NCBI RefSeq assembly: GCF_017566145.1
Contig: NZ_JABFCL010000004.1
Coordinates: 108,027-172,026 of the forward strand
From: Bittarella massiliensis (ex Durand et al. 2017)
GTDB lineage: Bacteria > Bacillota > Clostridia > Oscillospirales > Ruminococcaceae
Reading direction: 5' to 3'
DNA length: 64,000 nt
This document shows positions 1-16,621 of the stretch, one piece after another (position 1 is the stretch's first letter; each line of letters starts with the position of its first letter). The position numbers and the translations under genes were made by a program. The notes under the pieces were generated by a model, which was given only the letters and a program-made list of their open reading frames with translations, ran no database searches and was not told where the DNA came from.

Positions 1-15
1 AGAATATCGAAAACA

Positions 16-486
16 CTACCAGCGATAGTGGGCGAACGCCTTGTTGGCCTCGGCCATCTTGTGGGTGTCCTCGCGCTTTTTCACGGACCCGCCGGTGGAG
101 TTGACGGCGTCCATCAGCTCAGCGGCCAGCCGCTCTTTCATGGTCCTCTCCGAACGCTTGCGGGCGTACAGGGTGATCCACCGCAGGCCCAGGGTCTGCC
201 GGCGGGCCGGACGGACCTCCATGGGGACCTGGTAGGTGGCGCCGCCGACACGGCGGGCCTTGACTTCCAGTACGGGCATGACGTTTTCCATGGCCTCGTC
301 AAACACGTCCAGGGGGTCTTTTCCAGTCTTCTCTTTTACGATGTCAAATGCCCCGTACACAATCTTCTGGGCCACGCCCTTCTTGCCATCATACATGATG
401 CTGTTGATCAGGCGGGTCACCATCTTGGAATTGTACAGCGGATCGGGTAACACGTCGCGCTTGGCAATCTTACCTCTTCTTGGCAC
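16..486 (-). CDS. rpsG: 30S ribosomal protein S7
   Basis: S7 nucleates assembly of the 30S head by binding the 3' major domain of 16S rRNA. The 156-residue product matches the usual bacterial length and carries the conserved N-terminal [15 protein letters not shown] segment, the [11 protein letters not shown] block and the C-terminal [13 protein letters not shown]. The start is a GTG at 486 preceded by AAGGAGG; an in-frame ATG further upstream (564) would add 26 residues unlike any S7 and has no ribosome-binding site. It follows rpsL by 115 bases on the same strand, the normal str-operon order, so fusA probably lies beyond the window edge. Confidence 0.97.
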   Translation of the reverse strand: MPRRGKIAKRDVLPDPLYNSKMVTRLINSIMYDGKKGVAQKIVYGAFDIVKEKTGKDPLDVFDEAMENVMPVLEVKARRVGGATYQVPMEVRPARRQTLGLRWITLYARKRSERTMKERLAAELMDAVNSTGGSVKKREDTHKMAEANKAFAHYRW

Positions 487-601
487 TTTTCTTCCCTCCT
501 TCATATCAATGAATTCACAGGTACTCGAAAGCGACAAAACTCCCGTGCTGCCAAGGACAGGCATTTATAAAAACGCCGACACATGGCAAAAAAAGTCTTG
601 A

Positions 602-1027
602 TTACTTCGAAGCACCAGCCTTGGGCCGCTTGGCGCCGTACTTGGAACGGCTGCGCATCCGGCCGGAAACGCCCTGGGTATCCAGAGTACCGCGGATGAT
701 GTGGTAGCGGACACCAGGCAAGTCTTTGACACGACCGCCGCGGATCAGGACGACGCTGTGCTCCTGCAGATTGTGGCCGATACCGGGGATGTAGGCCGAT
801 ACCTCCATACCGTTGGTCAGCTTCACACGGGCGATCTTACGGAGCGCCGAGTTCGGCTTTTTCGGGGTCATGGTACGAACGGCAGTGCAGACCCCTCTCT
901 TCTGGGGAGAAGACATATCGCTCTGCGCCTTTTTGATGGAGTTGAACCCCTTCTGCAGGGCGGGAGCAGTCGACTTCTTCACCGAGACCTGTCTGCCTTT
1001 GCGTACGAGCTGGTTGAATGTTGGCAT
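602..1027 (-). CDS. rpsL: 30S ribosomal protein S12
   Basis: S12 sits at the decoding centre and controls accuracy. The 141-residue protein begins [13 protein letters not shown] after a GAGGAGG ribosome-binding site and contains the roughly 14-residue insertion (about residues 27-40) typical of Firmicutes S12. The two loops where streptomycin-resistance changes arise, [11 protein letters not shown] (about 54-64) and [13 protein letters not shown] (about 97-109), are wild type, so no such resistance is expected. An upstream in-frame ATG at 1084 would start inside a terminator-like hairpin and is rejected. Transcription probably starts near 1117 and passes an attenuator-like hairpin. Confidence 0.97.
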   Translation of the reverse strand: MPTFNQLVRKGRQVSVKKSTAPALQKGFNSIKKAQSDMSSPQKRGVCTAVRTMTPKKPNSALRKIARVKLTNGMEVSAYIPGIGHNLQEHSVVLIRGGRVKDLPGVRYHIIRGTLDTQGVSGRMRSRSKYGAKRPKAGASK

Positions 1028-1063
1028 GTTGCACCTCCTCTTTACAAAATGTTTTTCTATATG

Positions 1064-1092
1064 AAAAGGGCGCGTTTTTAGCAAACGCGCCC
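1064..1092 (-). terminator. Terminator-like hairpin in the rpsL leader
   Basis: On the minus strand a 10-bp perfect stem (arms 1083-1092 and 1068-1077, 5-base loop) is followed by TTTT. It lies between the predicted rpsL promoter and the rpsL ribosome-binding site, so it can act as an attenuator of rpsL-rpsG or as a second terminator of rpoC. Confidence 0.75.
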
Positions 1093-1123
1093 TCTCATAA
1101 GCCCTATTTGCTCAACATTCAAA

Positions 1124-1152
1124 GTTTAACACTTCACCAATATTATTGTCAA
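1124..1152 (-). promoter_or_regulatory. Probable rpsL-rpsG promoter
   Basis: A perfect TTGACA (1152-1147) is separated by 17 bases from a weaker -10 TTAAAC (1129-1124). Start of transcription would be near 1117, about 90 bases upstream of rpsL. Confidence 0.6.
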
Positions 1153-1186
1153 GCATTTAGGCAATATTGCCAGTCAAATCTGAGAA

Positions 1187-1206
1187 AATTTCCCGCAAAA
1201 GCGGGG
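1187..1206 (-). terminator. Likely rpoC terminator
   Basis: A CCCGC/GCGGG stem with a TTTT loop (1192-1206) followed by AATTTTC on the minus strand lies 56 bases after the rpoC stop. The U-tract is short, so termination may be partial. Confidence 0.55.
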
Positions 1207-1261
1207 CTTTTCCCCCGTTCTCCCGGATTTCTCCCCCCCTTTGAGGGGAGGCGGGTCGAAT

Positions 1262-4837
<3,576 letters not shown>

Positions 4838-4867
4838 TGGCGACCCCTTCTTCTATAACCAGTCGGA

Positions 4868-8599
<3,732 letters not shown>

Positions 8600-8692
8600 T
8601 CCATTCCTCTATTGCACAACCTGTTTTTTACAAAATCGACCCGTTCATTTTGTCAAAAATAAAGGTTGCTTTCGCCAGCGGTTAATGATATA

Positions 8693-8712
8693 ATGCCTTT
8701 TAGCAAAGGCAT
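8693..8712 (-). promoter_or_regulatory. Hairpin in the rpoB leader
   Basis: A perfect 8-bp inverted repeat (ATGCCTTT/AAAGGCAT, 4-base loop) sits about 20 bases after the predicted rpoB transcription start. It lacks a T-run, so it may stabilise the mRNA end rather than terminate. Confidence 0.4.
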
Positions 8713-8738
8713 AAATATCCATTTTGATACAGTATATC

Positions 8739-8767
8739 AGTATAGTACAAGTTGTCCCTTCTGTCAA
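8739..8767 (-). promoter_or_regulatory. rpoBC promoter
   Basis: TTGACA (8767-8762), a 17-base spacer and TATACT (8744-8739) make a near-consensus sigma-A promoter reading into rpoB, with a leader of about 130 bases. The rest of the gap up to the next gene (8770-9038) is G-rich and shows no gene. Confidence 0.85.
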
Positions 8768-9038
8768 CTGATTTTCGTCGTTTTATAGGACTTCTTTTTC
8801 CCAGCGGGAAAAGGGGTCTTTTCTTTTTCCCCCTCTCCTCCCGTCCATCGCGGGCGAACGGAGAGGGGGCAGGGCGGCGCACAGGAGGCGGGCAGGAGGG
8901 GCCGCGCAGGCGCTGTGCAGGAAAAAGCGCCCGGCGCCGGGGGCAGGGGGGGAACGGGCCGGGCGGCGGGCGCAAAAAAGGGAGGGCGCCGCCCGCTGCC
9001 TGCAAGCGCGAGCGCCCCTCCCCTTCTCGATCTGTCTT

Positions 9039-9506
9039 TTAGCGGGACTCCGCTGGGGCCTCCCCCGCCATGGCCTGGCGCATGGCCCGCAATAGCAGCT
9101 GGTGACCGCCGGTGATGGCCTGGCGCTGCTCCTCGCTCAAGAGGCAGTAGGCCTGCTCCTCCGCCGCGGAGAGGGCGTCCAGCACCGGGTAGAGGGCCGC
9201 CTCCCCCGCGGGGGTGATCTGCACCGATTTGTTGCGGTGATCCCGCTCGTTCTGGTGGCGGCGGATGTAGCCCTGCCGCTCCAACCCGGAGAGGATAAAG
9301 GAGACCGTCTGCTTGGGGAGGGCGGTCTTTTCGCAGATGTGCTTTTGGGTGCAGCCCGCGGGGTTGTCGCGGATGACGTAGAGGGCCACCACGGTGTTAA
9401 ACTGCAATCCGTGCCGCTGGCACCAGGCGCTGTACAGGCTGTCCATCTGGTACCAGTGCTCGTAGTAGGCGCGCACGTGTTCGCGTATTCTCTCCTGCTC
9501 GGTCAT
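9039..9506 (-). CDS. MarR-family transcriptional regulator
   Basis: A 155-residue winged-helix DNA-binding protein of the MarR family. The recognition-helix region is LPKQTVSFILSGLERQGYI (about residues 60-80), followed by a wing with an NERDHRNKSVQIT stretch, the usual MarR signature (DxRxxxxxLT position), and a C-terminal helix for dimerisation. The ATG at 9506 follows a GGGGGAAGAG ribosome-binding site; the longer reading frame to 9590 starts inside its promoter. It is a single-gene unit divergent from the secreted protein at 9766, 260 bases away, so it could control that gene as well as itself. The ligand is unknown. Confidence 0.88.
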   Translation of the reverse strand: MTEQERIREHVRAYYEHWYQMDSLYSAWCQRHGLQFNTVVALYVIRDNPAGCTQKHICEKTALPKQTVSFILSGLERQGYIRRHQNERDHRNKSVQITPAGEAALYPVLDALSAAEEQAYCLLSEEQRQAITGGHQLLLRAMRQAMAGEAPAESR

Positions 9507-9561
9507 GGTCTCTTCCCCCCGGCCAACAAACGGTCTCATGTGATACGGTTTCTCCTGTCTT

Positions 9562-9590
9562 AGTATGGTCCTTTCCCCCACAAATTGCAA
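9562..9590 (-). promoter_or_regulatory. Promoter of the MarR gene
   Basis: TTGCAA (9590-9585), 17 bases, CATACT (9567-9562) on the minus strand, 55 bases before the start codon. Confidence 0.6.
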
Positions 9591-9628
9591 GGGCCACTTT
9601 CCCCAGAAAGAAGGCGTTTTTTTCGCCT

Positions 9629-9657
9629 TTGCTTAACCGGTGCGTTTTTGGTATAAT
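9629..9657 (+). promoter_or_regulatory. Promoter of the three-repeat secreted protein
   Basis: A perfect TATAAT (9652-9657) with a TTGCTT -35 at 17-base spacing. It lies downstream of the longest possible ATG of the reading frame, which forces the real start to be further in. Confidence 0.65.
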
Positions 9658-9765
9658 CTTGTCAGAGAAACCGCCCGGCGGGAGGGGCTGCCGTCCTCCC
9701 CGCCGGGCGCCGGGGCCGCCAAAGGGCGGCGGCCGGCCATTTCAGGCGACGAGGAGGCGTGCGGT

Positions 9766-10704
9766 GTGAAGAGAGCGGCAACGGCCATTTTTTTGGCGCT
9801 GGCCCTTTTGCTCTTTGGCACGGGGCTGGGAAAAGAGCGGTCGGTGGACAGTGTCACCTGCAAGCGGATGGTGCTCTGCGGTGGCTCCATCTATGTAGAA
9901 AACCGGGGCGACACCCCTGTGCGGCTGCCCGACGAGAGCTGGCGCGAGGTGGGCGAGGTGCGAAATGCCGTCTTTGCCAACGAGCGCCCCTCCCTCCCCT
10001 ACTACTCCAATGCGGTGGAGCTCATCGGCAGCAGCCTTTACGGCAGCGCGGACGCGCCCGAGACCCTCTATTTGCAGCTGGCCTCCGGCGGCATCACCAG
10101 CTACCTGCGCTTTGACCAGGCCAAGAGCGACGCCTCCATCTACCGGCCTGTGATCCGGCTGGACGGGCGCTACTACGCCGAGGCCGGCTATGTGGACAGC
10201 CTCCCCCCGGAGGAGGAGGGGTGGAAGGTGTCCGGGGTCATCACCCACTCCGGCGACCCGGGCAAGGCCCCCAAAAAGGACTACGCCGCCAACTGGCAGG
10301 ACCTGGTGGGGGCCAAGGTCATCCGCCGGGAGGACGTCCCCGACACCCTCTATCTGCAATTTTCCCTGGGGGACCAGGACTATGTGATGCGCTGCACCTA
10401 TGTGCCAGCGGACGAGGAGGGGGCCGTCCCCCAGCTGGTGGTGAACGGCAAACTCTACACCGAGGCGGGCGAGGTGGACGCCCTGCCGGAAGAGGGGTTT
10501 GTGCAGGCGGGCAACGCCGTCAAGGACGGCGGCGCCAACCGCTCCCCCAAAAAGGAGTTGGGCACCAACTACGCCGCCTTTGTGGGCAGCCCGGTCTACC
10601 GCAACCCGGAGGACGACAGCGCCGTCTACATCCAGTACTATCGCGGGGTCTCCAACCGCATTCTGGAGTTTCGCCTCACCGGCGCCGGGGGCGAAGGGAA
10701 ATAG
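9766..10704 (+). CDS. Secreted protein with three internal repeats, function unknown
   Basis: I do not recognise this 312-residue protein. It starts with a GTG after GAGGAGG and has a clear signal peptide (KRAATAIFLALALLLFGTG) without a lipobox cysteine, so it is probably exported and released or held by charge. The mature part is three divergent repeats of about 90 residues, each with a short strand like YxEAGxVDxLP, a (N)xxxLVG(A/S) turn and a closing TLYLQ(L/F) strand, which suggests three similar beta-rich domains. It is a monocistronic unit with its own promoter and a strong terminator, divergent from a MarR regulator. No catalytic motif is visible. Confidence 0.8.
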   Translation: MKRAATAIFLALALLLFGTGLGKERSVDSVTCKRMVLCGGSIYVENRGDTPVRLPDESWREVGEVRNAVFANERPSLPYYSNAVELIGSSLYGSADAPETLYLQLASGGITSYLRFDQAKSDASIYRPVIRLDGRYYAEAGYVDSLPPEEEGWKVSGVITHSGDPGKAPKKDYAANWQDLVGAKVIRREDVPDTLYLQFSLGDQDYVMRCTYVPADEEGAVPQLVVNGKLYTEAGEVDALPEEGFVQAGNAVKDGGANRSPKKELGTNYAAFVGSPVYRNPEDDSAVYIQYYRGVSNRILEFRLTGAGGEGK

Positions 10705-10710
10705 GCGGCC

Positions 10711-10750
10711 AAAAAGGGGCCGGTGGGAAGAAAATCCCACCGGCCCCTTT
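10711..10750. terminator. Bidirectional terminator
   Basis: A 13-bp perfect GC-rich stem (10716-10728 with 10735-10747) flanked by AAAAA on the left and TTT on the right separates two convergent genes and can serve both. Confidence 0.85.
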
Positions 10751-10771
10751 CTCTCTGCCCGGGGGCAGTGT

Positions 10772-11167
10772 TTAAAGGAATTGGTCCACCGTATAGCTCT
10801 CCATCTTTTGGTTGACGGTGTCGGCGATCTCAGAAAAGACGCCCCGCACCTTGCAGCCCTGCTTGTCGCCGCAGCTGCACTCCCCCTCTTCGTGGAGGCA
10901 CTTGCTCAAGTAGACCGGGCCCTCGATGATCTCGACGATCTCCCGCAGGGTGATTTGGGAGGCGGGCTTTTGCAGCTCGTAACCGCCCTGGGTGCCCTTG
11001 TAGGAGCGCACCACCCCGCCGGACACCAGTTTGCTGAGAATTTTTAGGGCAAAGCGAAGGGTGACGCCGGTGGCCTCGGAAATCTTTTTGGCCTCGGTCC
11101 GGCAGTCCACCGCCGCCAGATGCCGCACGATCCGCACAGCGTAATCGGTCTCTCGGGTAAAATACAT
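10772..11167 (-). CDS. Rrf2-family transcriptional regulator
   Basis: The 131-residue protein starts MYFTRETDYAVRIV, the standard Rrf2 opening, and carries the winged helix with the ATGVTLRFALKILSKL recognition region. C90, C97, C99 and C105 form the cysteine cluster seen in [Fe-S]-sensing members such as IscR and NsrR, although the spacing is not the exact IscR pattern. The ATG at 11167 follows GAGGAG. No isc/suf or cysteine genes adjoin it, so its targets lie elsewhere. A dyad overlapping its -10 box suggests autoregulation. Confidence 0.92.
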   Translation of the reverse strand: MYFTRETDYAVRIVRHLAAVDCRTEAKKISEATGVTLRFALKILSKLVSGGVVRSYKGTQGGYELQKPASQITLREIVEIIEGPVYLSKCLHEEGECSCGDKQGCKVRGVFSEIADTVNQKMESYTVDQFL

Positions 11168-11211
11168 GGGACTTCTCCTCAAACTACACAAAATCACTAT
11201 ACATTTGTTTT

Positions 11212-11241
11212 AGTATACTCCAAACGGGGGCCATTTGTCAA
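11212..11241 (-). promoter_or_regulatory. Rrf2 gene promoter with overlapping dyad
   Basis: TTGACA (11241-11236), 18 bases, TATACT (11217-11212). A dyad AGTATAC-N10-GTATAGT (plus-strand 11196-11219) overlaps the -10 and is a candidate autoregulatory operator. Confidence 0.7.
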
Positions 11242-11334
11242 ATGCGCCCCCGGCAAAAAGCGCGCGGGCCCTGGGAGGAGAGGGCTTTGGCTTTACAGGG
11301 GCGGCGCCCCGCCACCGCGGCCCGGGGCAAAGGC

Positions 11335-11373
11335 AAAAAAGCCCCCCTCCCGCCGGGCGGCAGAAAGGGGGCT
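11335..11373 (-). terminator. rpoD terminator
   Basis: An AGCCCCC/GGGGGCT stem (11367-11373 with 11340-11346) is followed by six T on the minus strand, 21 bases after the rpoD stop. Confidence 0.8.
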
Positions 11374-11393
11374 CTGTGGGGAGAGGGGCTCCC

Positions 11394-12536
<1,143 letters not shown>

Positions 12537-12547
12537 ATTCGCTTCTC

Positions 12548-14302
12548 CTATTTCTTTTTGTCCTTCAAACCGGCGATGAGATCGCCCAGTTGGGTTTCCG
12601 GTGTCTGCGCGATGCGCTCTGCCGTGAGCTTGCGGCTCTCCTCTTTCAGGTTGCGGATATTGAAGTCCACATCCTCTTTTCCCACCTTGAGCCCGGCGCT
12701 CTTGGCCAGCATGCGGGAGACCCGGGCCAGCTCTTCGGGGGTGAGAAACTTGGTCAGATAGGTCAAATCCGGCCCTTCAGGCAGGGGGCAGTTTTTGAGC
12801 AGGCCGTAGAGCCGGCGGTCAAAGTCGGTGACAAAGTCCCCCTCCTCCACCGCGGCAAAGATGTATTTGGCCCACTGGCCGTCCCGCACGGCGGTGGCGA
12901 TGAGCATCTCCTCGGCGGTGGCGGCCCGGGGGTTGGCGGCGGCCTGGGGGTTGACGGTGTCCCGCCGGTCGAGGACGGTGTTCACCAGTTCCTGCCGCTC
13001 CCTCTTTCGCTCCTTGCGGCGGCGGGATTGGCGGATGTCCTCGACTTGCAGGAGGACGTTGTCCTTTTTGACCCCGCTCTTCTCGGCGGCCACCCCGGCG
13101 TAGACGTCCCGCTCCCCCGGGGTGGGGAGGGCGGCGATGGCCTGGGCGGCCTCCCGCAGGTAGGCGATGCGCCCCTCGGGGTCCTCCAGATTGTAGCGGC
13201 CCTCGATGCGGGAGAGCTCGTGCTCGGTGGAGCCCTTGGCCTCCTCCAGCAGCCGCTGGAAGCGGTGGGCGCCGTTTTTCTTGATGAACTCGTCCGGGTC
13301 CTTGGCCCCGGGGATGGTGAGGATGCGGATTTTCAGCCCGGTCTGGGCCAAAAAGCCCACCGCCCGCTTGGTGGCCACCTGCCCCGCCTCGTCGGCGTCG
13401 TAGGAGACGATCACCTCGCCGGTGTACTGGGCGATCAGCCGGGCCTGGCTCTCGCCGATGGCGGTGCCCAGGGTGGCCACCGCCGTGGGGAAGCCGGCCT
13501 GGTGCATGGCGATGACGTCCATATACCCCTCGGCGAGGATGAAGGGCTCGCCCTTGTGGTTTTTGGCAAAGCCCAGGGCGAAGAGGTTGCGGTTTTTGTG
13601 AAAGACCGGGGTCTCGGCGGTGTTGAGGTATTTGGGCTTTTCGTCCCCCAGGTTGCGCCCGCCAAAGGCGATGACGTTGCCCCGCACATCGATGATGGGG
13701 AAGATGACCCGATTGCGGAACTTGTCGTAGGCCCCGCCCTTTTTGGAGCGGGCCACCAAGTCGGCCGCCAGCAGCTCGCTGTCGGAAAAGCCCTTTTGGC
13801 GCAGGGCGTCCCGCAGGGACGACCAGCTGTCGGGGGCGTAGCCCAGGCCGAAGTGCTTGATGGTCTCGTCGGTGAGGCCCCGGCCCCGCAGGTAGTCCAG
13901 GCCCGGACGCCCGGCCGGGGTCTTGAGGACGGCGTAGAAAAAGCGGGCGGCGGCGCGGTTTGCCTCGAGGATGCGCAGCTTGAGCTTGCCCATGGAGTCG
14001 TCGACCCCTTGCTCGGGCACCTGCATCCCACAGCGCTGGGCCAGCCACTTGACCGCCTCCACGTAGTCGAGATTTTCGATGTTGCGGATGAAGGTGATGA
14101 CGTCGCCCCCCGCCCCGCAGCCAAAGCAGTAGTAGGACTGGGTGTCCTTGTAGACCACGAAGGAGGGGGTCTTTTCGGAGTGGAAGGGGCAGAGGCCCTT
14201 GACGGTGTTGCTCCCCGCCCGCTTGAGGGGGACGTAGGGGGAGATGACGTCCTCAATGTCGTTTCGGAATTTCAGTTCGGTGATAAAGCTGTCGGGAATC
14301 AA
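12548..14302 (-). CDS. dnaG: DNA primase
   Basis: DnaG makes RNA primers at the replication fork. The 584-residue protein has the CHC2 zinc finger (C38, H41, C59, C62), the TOPRIM core with EGYMD and the metal-binding DADEAG motif, and a C-terminal helicase-interaction region of about 140 residues containing a basic stretch [16 protein letters not shown] start at 14302 follows GGAGGGG with good spacing. It precedes rpoD by 11 bases and forms one transcription unit with it. The length is normal for Firmicutes. Confidence 0.98.
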   Translation of the reverse strand: MIPDSFITELKFRNDIEDVISPYVPLKRAGSNTVKGLCPFHSEKTPSFVVYKDTQSYYCFGCGAGGDVITFIRNIENLDYVEAVKWLAQRCGMQVPEQGVDDSMGKLKLRILEANRAAARFFYAVLKTPAGRPGLDYLRGRGLTDETIKHFGLGYAPDSWSSLRDALRQKGFSDSELLAADLVARSKKGGAYDKFRNRVIFPIIDVRGNVIAFGGRNLGDEKPKYLNTAETPVFHKNRNLFALGFAKNHKGEPFILAEGYMDVIAMHQAGFPTAVATLGTAIGESQARLIAQYTGEVIVSYDADEAGQVATKRAVGFLAQTGLKIRILTIPGAKDPDEFIKKNGAHRFQRLLEEAKGSTEHELSRIEGRYNLEDPEGRIAYLREAAQAIAALPTPGERDVYAGVAAEKSGVKKDNVLLQVEDIRQSRRRKERKRERQELVNTVLDRRDTVNPQAAANPRAATAEEMLIATAVRDGQWAKYIFAAVEEGDFVTDFDRRLYGLLKNCPLPEGPDLTYLTKFLTPEELARVSRMLAKSAGLKVGKEDVDFNIRNLKEESRKLTAERIAQTPETQLGDLIAGLKDKKK

Positions 14303-14377
14303 GGGTCTCTCCCCTCCTTTTTTGCCATATTTTGAACCGTTTTGGCGCTATGATGGTACCGCGCTCCCCCGCCGGTC

Positions 14378-14408
14378 AAAAAGGGGCGTCCGAAGGCGGG
14401 CCCCTTTT
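14378..14408 (-). terminator. Terminator after the HD-domain phosphohydrolase
   Basis: A GGGGC/GCCCC stem flanked by A5 on the left and T4 on the right; it works best on the minus strand, just after the stop at 14432. Confidence 0.7.
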
Positions 14409-14431
14409 GCGGAGGGGGGCAGGGACAAGCC

Positions 14432-15439
14432 CTACAAGCTGTCCTCCAGCCGCCAAGAGCGGGGGACGAAGATGCGCTCAAAGGCGGTGACGGCAAAGCC
14501 GTCGGTCATGCCGGAGATGTAGTCCACCGCCGCCCGCTCGGCCCCCTCGTCCCGGGCGATCTGCCGGTAGAACTCCGGCATCTTCTCGGGGTGTTTGACC
14601 AGGTGGCTGTAAAGGAGGGCCACCAGCTCACAGGCCTTCCCCTCCTCCTTCTTGGCGGCGGAGTTGGTGTAGACCACCTGGTACATGAACCGGTGCAGGG
14701 CGTCAAAGGCGCGGTAGACCTCGGGCCCCATGCGGATGTCCTCGCCGCTGTTTTCCAGCAGGGAGCGGACCATGGTGGTGATGCGGGGGTTCTTCCCCCG
14801 GCCCAGCACCGCCACGCAGTCGTAGGGGAGCTCGTTTTCCTCCAGGATGCCGGCGGTGATGGCGTCCTCGATGTCGTGGTTGATGTAGGCGATCTTGTCG
14901 GCAAAGCGGACCACCCGCCCCTCCAGGGTGAGGGCCTCCTTGCCGCGGGTGTGGCAGGCAATGCCGTTTTTGGTCTCAAAGGTCAAGTTGAGCCCCCGCC
15001 CCCCCTTCTCCAGACGCTCCACCACCCGCACCGACTGCAGGTAGTGCTTGTAGCCAAAGGGGGCCAGCTCGTTTAAGGTGCGCTCCCCGGCGTGGCCGAA
15101 GGGGGTGTGGCCCAGGTCGTGCCCCAGGGCGATGGCCTCGGTCAAATCCTCGTTGAGGCGCAGGCCCCGGGCAACGGTGCGGGCGATCTGCGAGACCTCC
15201 AGGGTGTGGGTGAGCCGGGTGCGGTAGTGGTCCCCCTGGGGGGAGAGAAAGACCTGGGTCTTGTGTTTGAGCCGCCGAAAGGACTTGCAGTGCAATATTC
15301 GGTCCCGATCCCTGGCGTAGGGGGTGCGGATCCCATCCTCCGGGGCGGGGACGCGCCGGCCCCGGCTCCTCTCCGACAGGGAGGCATAGGGGGACAGGGT
15401 CTCCCGCTCGATTTTCTGTGTCGTCTCGCAAACGGTCAT
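14432..15439 (-). CDS. dGTPase-like HD-domain deoxynucleotide triphosphohydrolase
   Basis: The 335-residue protein belongs to the dGTP triphosphohydrolase-like group, which releases tripolyphosphate from dNTPs and trims nucleotide pools. The metal ligands are visible as H78 in RTRLTHTLEV and H107-D108 in ALGHDLGHTPFGH, with a further conserved KIAYINHDIEDA segment. It is shorter than E. coli Dgt and matches the type-2 subgroup common in Clostridia next to dnaG-rpoD, which is the arrangement here. The ATG at 15439 follows AGGGGTG. Substrate specificity cannot be judged from sequence. Confidence 0.93.
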   Translation of the reverse strand: MTVCETTQKIERETLSPYASLSERSRGRRVPAPEDGIRTPYARDRDRILHCKSFRRLKHKTQVFLSPQGDHYRTRLTHTLEVSQIARTVARGLRLNEDLTEAIALGHDLGHTPFGHAGERTLNELAPFGYKHYLQSVRVVERLEKGGRGLNLTFETKNGIACHTRGKEALTLEGRVVRFADKIAYINHDIEDAITAGILEENELPYDCVAVLGRGKNPRITTMVRSLLENSGEDIRMGPEVYRAFDALHRFMYQVVYTNSAAKKEEGKACELVALLYSHLVKHPEKMPEFYRQIARDEGAERAAVDYISGMTDGFAVTAFERIFVPRSWRLEDSL

Positions 15440-15590
15440 CTTCGATTCACCCCTTTACCCCTATATACGCCAACTGCCGGGCGGTTTCCTTCTCCCCGGG
15501 ACACTTTTTTGCAATTTTTTCTCACCCGCGGCGCCCCTTCCCTATTTAAGAGGGTGAAAAGGGTCGATTTCTGCCATCCCGCACAAAATT

Positions 15591-16217
15591 TTACAGATGG
15601 GAGAAGACGGTCTCCCCCAGCTGGGGCGTCACCCGGCCGCCGCTGCGCTCCACCAAGTCGGCGCAAAAGCCCTCGGCCGCGTCGGCGCGGACGGTGAGGC
15701 GCAGGGTCACCTGCTCCAAAAAGTCGCACCCCTCCTGGCGCAGGGGGTAGTTTGGCAGCAGGTTCTCCAGGATCGGGTAGAAGTCATAGGGCAGCCTGAC
15801 CACCACCTGCCTGCAGGCGCAGACGGTGACGATCTCGGCTGCCGCCGCCGCCAGGGAGGCGGCTTTGGAGTAGGCCCGCAGCAGCCCCCCGGCCCCCAGG
15901 AGGACCCCCCCGAAGATGCGGGAGACCACGATCACCGCGTCGGTGATCTCCCCCTTTTGCAGCACTTCCAGGGTGGGCTTGCCACCGGTGCCCTGGGGCT
16001 CGCCGTCGTCGCTGCAGCGCTGGCCGTTTTGGCAGCGCAGGTTGTAGGCAAAGACGTGGTGGCGGGCGTCCCGGAGCTCTCCCCGCACCCGCTCGACAAA
16101 GGCCATGGCCTCCTCCGGCGAGGAGGCCGGGGCGATTCGCCCGATGAACTGGGACTTTTTAATGGTGACGCTGTCGCTTGCCTCCCCCGCCGGGGTGCGG
16201 TAATCCTGTTGGTCCAA
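15591..16217 (-). CDS. YigZ/IMPACT-family protein
   Basis: The 208-residue protein has the full UPF0029/IMPACT N-terminal domain with the AYNL and SDDGEPQGTGGKP motifs (about residues 58-80), followed by the IFGGVLLGAGGLLRAY block, and a C-terminal DUF1949-type ferredoxin-like domain from about residue 140. Bacterial members are linked to nucleic acid or ribosome stress through homology to eukaryotic IMPACT; the biochemical role is not settled. It is flanked by rpmE's terminator upstream and dgt downstream (152-base gap) and may run on into dgt. Confidence 0.93.
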   Translation of the reverse strand: MDQQDYRTPAGEASDSVTIKKSQFIGRIAPASSPEEAMAFVERVRGELRDARHHVFAYNLRCQNGQRCSDDGEPQGTGGKPTLEVLQKGEITDAVIVVSRIFGGVLLGAGGLLRAYSKAASLAAAAAEIVTVCACRQVVVRLPYDFYPILENLLPNYPLRQEGCDFLEQVTLRLTVRADAAEGFCADLVERSGGRVTPQLGETVFSHL

Positions 16218-16246
16218 TCTGGGCCCTCCTCCCTCCTTGGCGGGAC

Positions 16247-16276
16247 AAAAAGAAAGGCGGTGTGAACCACACCACC
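16247..16276 (-). terminator. rpmE terminator
   Basis: A 9-bp stem (GGTGGTGTG/CACACCGCC, 3-base loop) is followed by TTTCTTTTT on the minus strand, 25 bases after the rpmE stop. Confidence 0.85.
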
Positions 16277-16300
16277 CTCATTTTTTGGACACGCCAAAAG

Positions 16301-16504
16301 CTATTTATCCAGATTAAAGCGCCGTTTGAAGCGGTCAACACGTCCGCCGGTATCAACCAGTTTCTGTTTGCCGGTATAGAACGGGTGGCATTTGGAGCAG
16401 ACCTCGACGCGGATGTCGCCCTTCGTGGATCTGGTCTCGATCACTTCGCCGCAAGCGCAACGGATGGTCGCTTTGTCGTAGTTCGGATGAATCCCCTGTT
16501 TCAA
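16301..16504 (-). CDS. rpmE: 50S ribosomal protein L31, zinc form
   Basis: The 67-residue protein lies in the 50S central protuberance and bridges to the 30S head. It has the zinc-binding cysteines of the C+ form: CAC near the start and CSKC further on, before [24 protein letters not shown]. Start is a TTG at 16504 after AGAGGTG; the upstream ATG at 16555 would initiate at the promoter and is rejected. The zinc form implies that no zinc-starvation switch is needed for this copy. It is a single-gene unit with its own promoter and terminator. Confidence 0.96.
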   Translation of the reverse strand: MKQGIHPNYDKATIRCACGEVIETRSTKGDIRVEVCSKCHPFYTGKQKLVDTGGRVDRFKRRFNLDK

Positions 16505-16543
16505 CGCAGTCACCTCTTTCACCAAAGAAACGTTACTCCAAAG

Positions 16544-16572
16544 ATAATAGCACAAGCGTTTTTAAAATGCAA
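16544..16572 (-). promoter_or_regulatory. rpmE promoter
   Basis: TTGCAT (16572-16567), 17 bases, TATTAT (16549-16544); start near 16537. Confidence 0.75.
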
Positions 16573-16621
16573 GATGGTTTGTCCCACTTTTTTGAAAAAA
16601 ACGCCCGCCCAGGGACTTTTT

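Noticed and set aside
8752..9042. A 96-codon plus-strand frame in the rpoB-marR gap
   Set aside because: Arg/Gly-rich sequence without ribosome-binding site or any family resemblance.
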